A DNA stretch of 64,000 nucleotides from Mytilinidion resinicola (Eukaryota; Ascomycota; Dothideomycetes; Mytilinidiales; Mytilinidiaceae), in the NCBI RefSeq assembly GCF_010093595.1, contig NW_022985450.1:651765-715764 (forward strand), in the 5' to 3' direction. A program made the position numbers and the translations under genes. This document shows positions 58,448 to 64,000 of the stretch, piece after piece (position 1 is the stretch's first letter; each line of letters opens with the position of its first letter). The notes under the pieces were generated by a model. It ran no database searches and was not told where the DNA came from. It saw only the letters and a list, made by a program, of their open reading frames with translations.

Positions 58448-60082
58448 ATGGAGCAGGCCATCCAGTTCTTCAGGTTGCAGCAAATTCCCGTCCTGGAGCC
58501 CGGCCAGGCCGAGTACAGACAGGCCATCGCAACCTCCAACCTCCTCTTCCGCTTCTCCCGCCCCGACTGTGTCGTCCAGCCCAAAAACGCCGCCCAAGTC
58601 CAGACCATCATCAGAGAGGCAAAGGCTGGGTCGATCAAGGTTACCATCAAGTGCAATGGCCACTCCTACGCCGGCCACTCGACCGCCTTCAGCGGCATCT
58701 CGCTCGACCTGCGCGGCATGAAGAAGGCCGAGCTCGACATGAAGGCCATGACGGTCACCATGGACGCCGGCTGCCAGTGGGGCGACGTCTACGAGAAACT
58801 AATCATCGGCAACCACGACGGCTTCATCATCAACGGCGGCCGCTGTCCCACGGTCGGTGTCAGCGGCTTCATCCTCGGCGCCGGCCTCGGCCCCTTCACG
58901 CGCAGCTTCGGCATGGGCGCCGACACGCTCGCCGAAGCGACTCTGGTCACCGCCAACGGCTCCCTCATCACCGTCACCGAGTCCGACCCGCCCACCTCGG
59001 ACAAGGGCCGTCTCTTCTGGGCCCTCCGCGGCGCCGGTGGCGGCAACTTTGGTGTCGTCGTTCAGATGAAGCTCCACGTCCAGAAACTCAGCAACCGCCA
59101 CGGCATGGTGGTCGCCGGACGGTACCAGTGGTTCCCCAAGTCCGGCTTTACCGACGCTGTCATGGCCACTATGAACGCCTTCTACGCCACCCCCTGGCCC
59201 GACAAGCTCACCATCGACACCACCTGGATCTGCGACCTGCGCCAGGCCTCCAACGAGGGCGGCGTGCGCTTCAACGTCTCCTTCGACGGCAGCAAGGGCG
59301 AGTACGACCGGCTGATCACCAAACACATCACCCATCCCGAGCTCCAGACCCAGCTCAAACGCCGCGTCCTCCCGGAGAAATCCACCCGTTTTCTCTACGA
59401 AACCCTCGTCGCGCAGTGGCTTGAAGAGGCCGAGCGCGCGTACCCCTCCAACAAAACCTACGAGCTCTACAGCTCCTTCATCTTCACCAACTCCTCCCCT
59501 GCTGCCCTCGCAACCATCACCACCGCCATCCGCGAGCTCATGAAAACCTTCCGCGACGACTTCAAGGGCGAACAAGTCAACTTCCTCGTCACGTGGATCC
59601 ACTCCGGCGGAAAAGCCTCGGAACGCCAGCCCACCGACACGGCCTTCTTCTGGCGCGAGGCCGTCTTCCATACCTATGTGACCGTGGAATGGGCCGACAA
59701 GTGGATGGAGCGGGACATGCGCCGCTTCTTGGCAAGTGTCAAAAAGAAGCTCCGCCCGCTGTCGCTGAACGGGGAAGCGTCATTCGTGAATTTCCCCGAC
59801 AGGGATTTTCCGACAAAATTCCATGAGAGGGCGTATTTCGGGGGGAATAAGGACGAGTTGAGAAGGGTGAAGCAGATGTGGGATCCGGATGGGTTTTTCA
59901 GGTGGATTCAGGGGGTGAGGAGGCCCGGGGATCCCGAGGAGGATGAAGTCGGGGAGGATGAAGATCGGACGGATAAGTTGGCTAGTGAGCAGTGGGGAAG
60001 TCAATGGAAGCATTATCAGGTGGAGGACCTGGAGGATGATTTTAATGATTTGGCGGATTTGGGTTATGGGGAGGATGACTAG
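58448..60082 (+). CDS. FAD-linked oxidoreductase, berberine-bridge-enzyme-like, 544 aa
   Basis: One uninterrupted exon. The FAD-binding PCMH part starts near residue 35 (SRPDCVVQPKNAAQVQTIIR). Two residues that usually carry bicovalent FAD are visible: His72 in NGHSYAG and Cys133 in GGRCPTVGVSGF. The substrate-side part follows, then the C-terminal BBE signature YFGGNKDELRRVKQMWDPDG. An acidic tail of about 50 residues (EEDEVGEDED, DLEDDFNDLADLGYGEDD) is unusual. There is no signal peptide, whereas many relatives are secreted, so it may act in the cytosol. These enzymes oxidise alcohols, sugars or alkaloid precursors with oxygen, and are frequent in fungal biosynthetic clusters. No other cluster gene is adjacent. 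Codon use is strongly GC-ending for the first 1.3 kb. Confidence 0.92.
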   Translation: MEQAIQFFRLQQIPVLEPGQAEYRQAIATSNLLFRFSRPDCVVQPKNAAQVQTIIREAKAGSIKVTIKCNGHSYAGHSTAFSGISLDLRGMKKAELDMKAMTVTMDAGCQWGDVYEKLIIGNHDGFIINGGRCPTVGVSGFILGAGLGPFTRSFGMGADTLAEATLVTANGSLITVTESDPPTSDKGRLFWALRGAGGGNFGVVVQMKLHVQKLSNRHGMVVAGRYQWFPKSGFTDAVMATMNAFYATPWPDKLTIDTTWICDLRQASNEGGVRFNVSFDGSKGEYDRLITKHITHPELQTQLKRRVLPEKSTRFLYETLVAQWLEEAERAYPSNKTYELYSSFIFTNSSPAALATITTAIRELMKTFRDDFKGEQVNFLVTWIHSGGKASERQPTDTAFFWREAVFHTYVTVEWADKWMERDMRRFLASVKKKLRPLSLNGEASFVNFPDRDFPTKFHERAYFGGNKDELRRVKQMWDPDGFFRWIQGVRRPGDPEEDEVGEDEDRTDKLASEQWGSQWKHYQVEDLEDDFNDLADLGYGEDD

Positions 60083-61584
60083 GGTGAAGACCCTTAGTGC
60101 TATCAGTTATCCCCTCATGTCCTAACATTAGAGTTTGTTACGTTTGGAGATTCGGCCACTTAATCATGTCACCCTTCTTCCCAGCGAAGCGCTCGGATGT
60201 AGTCGATCGGTTGGAGGAAGAGGTATGGAGGTATGCTGCGAGGGCTGATGAAGCGAGGGTCCATGGCGATTGCGAGGACAGAAACCGATATTGCTGCACA
60301 ATAAATTGTGGTACATGTTTTGAACTCTGGAAGGTTTGCATGTGTAGCAGAGTGGAGAGGTGGATCCGAGTTTTGTCAACGCTTGCATAGCAGTATCCCC
60401 TTTAGATATTTGAAAAGCGTCGATGCTCGATCCACAGATCGACCAGCATATTTTGGAAGACTGCTTGACACATTCGATGAACGAAAGGTGTCAAACGTGG
60501 TCGTGCTGAGTAGTATTGGGCCAACGCCGCTCAAACTGTCATGGGATCTGAGGAGTTGTATGATAGCCTGCGCAAAGAGGCCGACGGCGAACCAGGCAAG
60601 TTTATCTGTGTGCTGCTTCAAGGACCACACTGCCTCTGGTATGAGAGACCTTCTCCTTATCAAAGGGGGTCTAGCAGACATATTGAGAAGTATGATCTAA
60701 CACTTGGAAAGAAAAAAAGGTGGGTTCAAAAGAGAGAACATGGGAGCGTGAAACGGAGCAAAGTGTGTGGTTTACCACGATCTAAATAGTTTTTGTTAAG
60801 AGCCTTGCTTAGATGATCACGAGAGAACTATATTGATTGGATTGAGGCTTTTATCTTTGAGAATGATTAGACGGATTGAATGGTGATGGTCCAAACCGGA
60901 TCAATCCAGATTGGAGATTTGGTGAATTTTACCGCGCTAAACTACAACAGGAAGATCGACGTCTTAAGCGACCAGCTCAACCAATTAGATGCACAAGGCA
61001 AATTTGTTGGGGAGGCGGCTGAGAACTACGCTAAGAGGCCGGAGGCCGGCTGCTCCAGGCCAATAGTAACTAGCCTCCGCAATACCGAACAGCTACCCCG
61101 CCACCTTAGCTACGTCGCCACCACGAGCTAGATTACATCTTACGCAACAACGCATTGCAATCGCCACAATCTAACGTCGGCAATAGATTCGCATAGGTAA
61201 GTTTACCCATCCTGGAACTTGGCGTTGCGGTCTGGCTCCAAAAACGCGCCCCTCATTACCAACACCAGCCAATATCATGAGATCTCAGGGATTTCAGGCA
61301 CAACCTCCACCGGCCTACGCTCTCCTTACTCAGGGCCCTTAGCTGGGTGGTTGTATTGTACGGAGACCTCATTTCTGTGCCTTGATTTTCTAAATATCAC
61401 CATGTCATGGCTATTTTTAAGGGGAAGTTTTTCTATATTTGTTGAAGCCTCCATGAATTAAGCAATCTACCAAGCGGATTGGGCCAGATTGAGGTTTGAT
61501 TAGCCAGCGGATTGACTGATTGGATTATTAGAACCTTGGATTAACTGGCCGGCCGACGGACGGATTGAGGAGTGGACGGATTAC
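60083..61584. other. intergenic, no gene recognised
   Basis: An 83-codon frame at 60880-61131 (IGDLVNFTALNYNRKIDVLS) has no recognisable relatives and could be part of a decayed mobile element. From 61470 the sequence has a loose, repetitive ggattgac-like texture leading into the MITE. Confidence 0.35.
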
Positions 61585-61776
61585 CAGTGAAGGAACTGGA
61601 CCGGGTTAATTTGGACTGGAGTGGACTGGGTTGGGTCCACCTTACTATATTAGGCAATCCTTTAACTATATGAAGATGCTTCTAACTTATATAGGAGTAA
61701 GCTAAGCCTAAAGAAAATCTGGACTGGGTTGGATTTGACCCCGAACCCAACCCAACCCAGTCCAGTTCCATCACTG
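61585..61776. mobile_element. hAT-like MITE of 192 bp
   Basis: The left end cagtgaaggaactggaccgg and the right end, read in reverse complement as cagtgatggaactggactgg, are inverted repeats with three differences in 20. The pairing continues loosely into ggttgggtt-type sequence. The flanking 8-mers are cggattac (61577-61584) and tgcattac (61777-61784), six of eight identical, as for a decayed 8-bp target duplication. CAGTG-type ends and 8-bp duplications are hAT hallmarks. There is no coding capacity. Confidence 0.7.
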
Positions 61777-61784
61777 TGCATTAC

Positions 61785-62748
61785 TGCCCATGCTGTCTAA
61801 CCCGACGCTAAGGACCCTGCATTTAAGCGCTAATGGATCTTTCTTTCAACCTCCCCTCCTCCCACTGCACCAACACCAGAAAGGACAGAAATTTCCGAGC
61901 CCGTTTATGATTGGACCATCGTGCAGGCAGAAAGACAGCGTCTTTCAAGTATCTTCATCCAGCCGCAGCAGACGCATCAACCCCTCCTTTGCTTTTTTTC
62001 TTCACAAGTATCAGCGACAACTGCATCGTGTGATTTAGGTGCTTTTGTACAGCCATTACTACCGTTTATGGAACAGAAATACCAGACACCCGGCTAATTA
62101 TTTAATATGCTAGAATGATCGCAACTAGATACTCCCAGCCTTATTTCGCAAAACATAGTCACCGCCCTCGAATCCTTTAGGAGTCCGGCCCGCTCCCGTT
62201 CTGGCCTGATGCCAACTGTCGTACACATCTGTTGCAAAGAGCCTGCGGGATTTTCTGCAGTGTACCGAATCCGCTTCGCTAATTTATCTTCTATTGGACC
62301 AACCATCAGTCTGTATCAAGGCCACCAACCCGTAGAATTGGGTTCTTTGCGCGTGAAACAACCTAATTAACCAACTTGTCAGCCAACGTGGGATTCATGC
62401 ATGGCAATAGGATACTTAATCCTATATTTGTAACACTGATAAGGCTGTATTTACTTTTACGAGGTCCTGCAGGCCATACCTCGCGAAGAGCTACACAATG
62501 CCTAACGGTCTTTTGCATTGCCGGAATAGGCTGACTGCAGCATATTTTTTAGTATCCCTGTTTATCTGAATGCCCGTACATTCGAGCTAACACCTTTGGA
62601 ATCAAGACGGTATCTCGCGTGCTACAAAAAATTCCCTCGAAATGAGGAATCATGGCTGCTTCTAAGATTCCTATTCACAAATCCTTTTCCTACCGAATCC
62701 AGCTTAAATGTGAATGGTCTAACGCCGCAGCCACGAATGCAGATATGG
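61785..62748. other. intergenic, no gene recognised
   Basis: Short frames only. The part next to 62749 may include the unreadable 3' end of the HET relic. Confidence 0.35.
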
Positions 62749-63661
62749 TTAGTCCAAGGATATGCTTTTTTCGGACCCTCCGAAGCTCGGGAACTCGGGC
62801 CGATGGAACTTGAGCCTTGAACTACCCCAAGACAGGCCAAGAGCAAACATCTGAAAACTTGTGTAAAAGTCTTTGACCGGAAATGTCTTTGGCGAAAATA
62901 TTGGAACCCCACAAACGTGAATAATCGGCAGATTGAATGACTGGTATGCTTTTCGGATTCCTTGAAAAGCGTTCAGGCCATCCGAAGGATACGAGAGCTT
63001 GCGAGCCGCATATTCCGAAATTCGGTCGACAATTTCTTCGCTCCTCTTGCCAATCCCATCATTGTGGGAAAAGAGACCCAGAAAATTGTGGCGAAATCTC
63101 TCAAAGCTCTTGATATGAAGAGTCTTGTAAGGCGTCGATAGGCTTTCTTGACAATGCATGGCCGAGCACTGAAAATGTGTTTGGGATTCGGTAAAGACCG
63201 GAGTCTCTTTCACAGGAGCCCTTCTTAATACGTCCAACTTCTCGTGCTCCACGCGGATTGCTCAACTTCGCATTGTATTGCGGGTGGTAATGCAATGAAT
63301 TGTGCTCGGCCTAGTTGAACACGAGGTAGCTATCTCCGGGCTATGGCCCGCACCGGCAATGATGGTTAATATTGAATTTGCAAACGATATCTCCCATTCG
63401 TTGGATCTGTGAGTGCTTTTCGTTGATGTTGTCCTGAGGAATACAATAACGATCGACCCACATGTATCGAAATCCAAGTGCGATCACATTTACCATCGAG
63501 TCTTCGATCGTTTTCTCACAAGGTTCCGGTAAGGTTGCGGTATTCGAAACAGAACGCAGGGATGATTGACCCCATATATAACTGAGCGAGAGGTAAGGTT
63601 GCAAGGAATTATCCATATCAACCAGTGTACGAGACTTACAGTCGATGACTATAAGCTTCAT
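62749..63661 (-). pseudogene. HET domain gene, broken or fragmentary
   Basis: Reading the minus strand from 63661: VIDCKSRTLVDMDNSLQPYL, SLSYIWGQSS, LPEPCEKTIEDSMVNVIALG, FRYMWVDRYCIPQDN and HSQIQRMGDI. These are the core HET-domain strings in order. After MGDI the frame shifts; NSILTIIAGAGHSPE continues in another frame. The region that should read like RAWTYQEG is damaged. A third open stretch, 63252-62749, carries the later HET part (VFTESQTHFQC, EYAARKLSYPSDGLNAFQGI, HVCGVPIF). At least two frameshifts separate these pieces. The first exon is not identified. It probably cannot make a working incompatibility protein. Confidence 0.72.
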
Positions 63662-64000
63662 AGGTACTAATAAACCCCGCTTGCATAGTTTCGTGTGGTG
63701 GCTATTGCAAAATTCCAGCCACCTTCCAACCCGTTTGTACTCAATTTCTTAGATTTGATAGGTTTGCCGTGGATGCGAGAGTCATGTCTACCATTTTGGT
63801 AGACAAAAAATACGCGTCTTTTCGTCTCATACTTTGCTTCTCAAGTTTTGCAAGACAATATCTGTAAAGGAAAGTGGGAAGGTAAAATCGCTAGCTGATG
63901 CAACGCGCCGTATAGGGGAGGTCCCATGACGACGTCGTAGGATAATACAGACGCAGCACTACCTCGAACTGGTCCCCACTTGACTGTGTCGAAAAACTGA
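63662..64000. other. upstream of the HET relic, no gene recognised
   Basis: Contains a possible intron end before the HET string but no clear exon. The window edge cuts here. Confidence 0.3.

Noticed and set aside
58799..59671. 290-codon minus-strand frame over the FAD oxidoreductase
   Set aside because: It is a shadow of a clear single-exon gene with strong GC-ending codon bias.
60880..61131. Small gene of 83 codons
   Set aside because: No recognisable motif and no splice or promoter support; kept only as a remark in the gap description.

Overview
The window looks like nuclear DNA of a filamentous ascomycete (Pezizomycotina). Most protein genes carry short introns of about 46-80 bp with GT..AG ends. 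The families are typical of these fungi: HET domains, NACHT proteins, a fungal rhodopsin-like membrane protein, adenylate-forming enzymes and an AA9 polysaccharide monooxygenase relic. Diverged repeats differ largely by C/T and G/A changes, as expected after repeat-induced point mutation. Class and species cannot be settled from sequence alone. Exon joins below were worked out by hand; nearly all keep the reading frame through every splice.

Layout. 1-1.8 kb: a non-autonomous DNA transposon with long inverted ends, an 8-bp target duplication and an internal 12-bp minisatellite. 1.8-11.2 kb: a compact group with an alpha/beta hydrolase, a stand-alone adenylation enzyme, an MFS exporter, an ACC-synthase-like aminotransferase and a rhodopsin-like membrane protein. 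It resembles a small metabolic cluster. 12.3-16.2 kb: a secreted type I membrane protein with a His-rich segment, and a 4-coumarate-CoA-ligase-like enzyme ending in a peroxisomal signal. 17.6-22.6 kb: gene relics (a HET pseudogene and an AA9 pseudogene) and one small open frame. 23-30.5 kb: no recognisable gene, including a GC-rich island of about 4 kb. 30.6-32.5 kb: a TALE homeobox gene. 35.8-37.5 kb: a protein with two Gag-like zinc knuckles and a lysine-rich tail.

37.9-53.5 kb is the most unusual part. Old, mutually related degenerate repeats (37.9-42.2 and 50.3-53.5 kb) flank a divergent gene pair. One gene encodes a NACHT NTPase fused to about five C2H2-type zinc fingers. The other encodes a SNF2/RING helicase of the Rad5/HLTF type. 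They share an 830-bp upstream region. 53.9-60.1 kb: an ankyrin/von Willebrand A protein, a membrane-anchored coiled-coil protein and a bicovalent-type FAD oxidoreductase. 60-64 kb: a 192-bp hAT-like MITE and a second broken HET gene.

Working interpretation: ordinary accessory-genome metabolism on the left and right, with a repeat-rich, possibly immune or incompatibility-related island in the middle. No tRNA, rRNA or CRISPR array was found.
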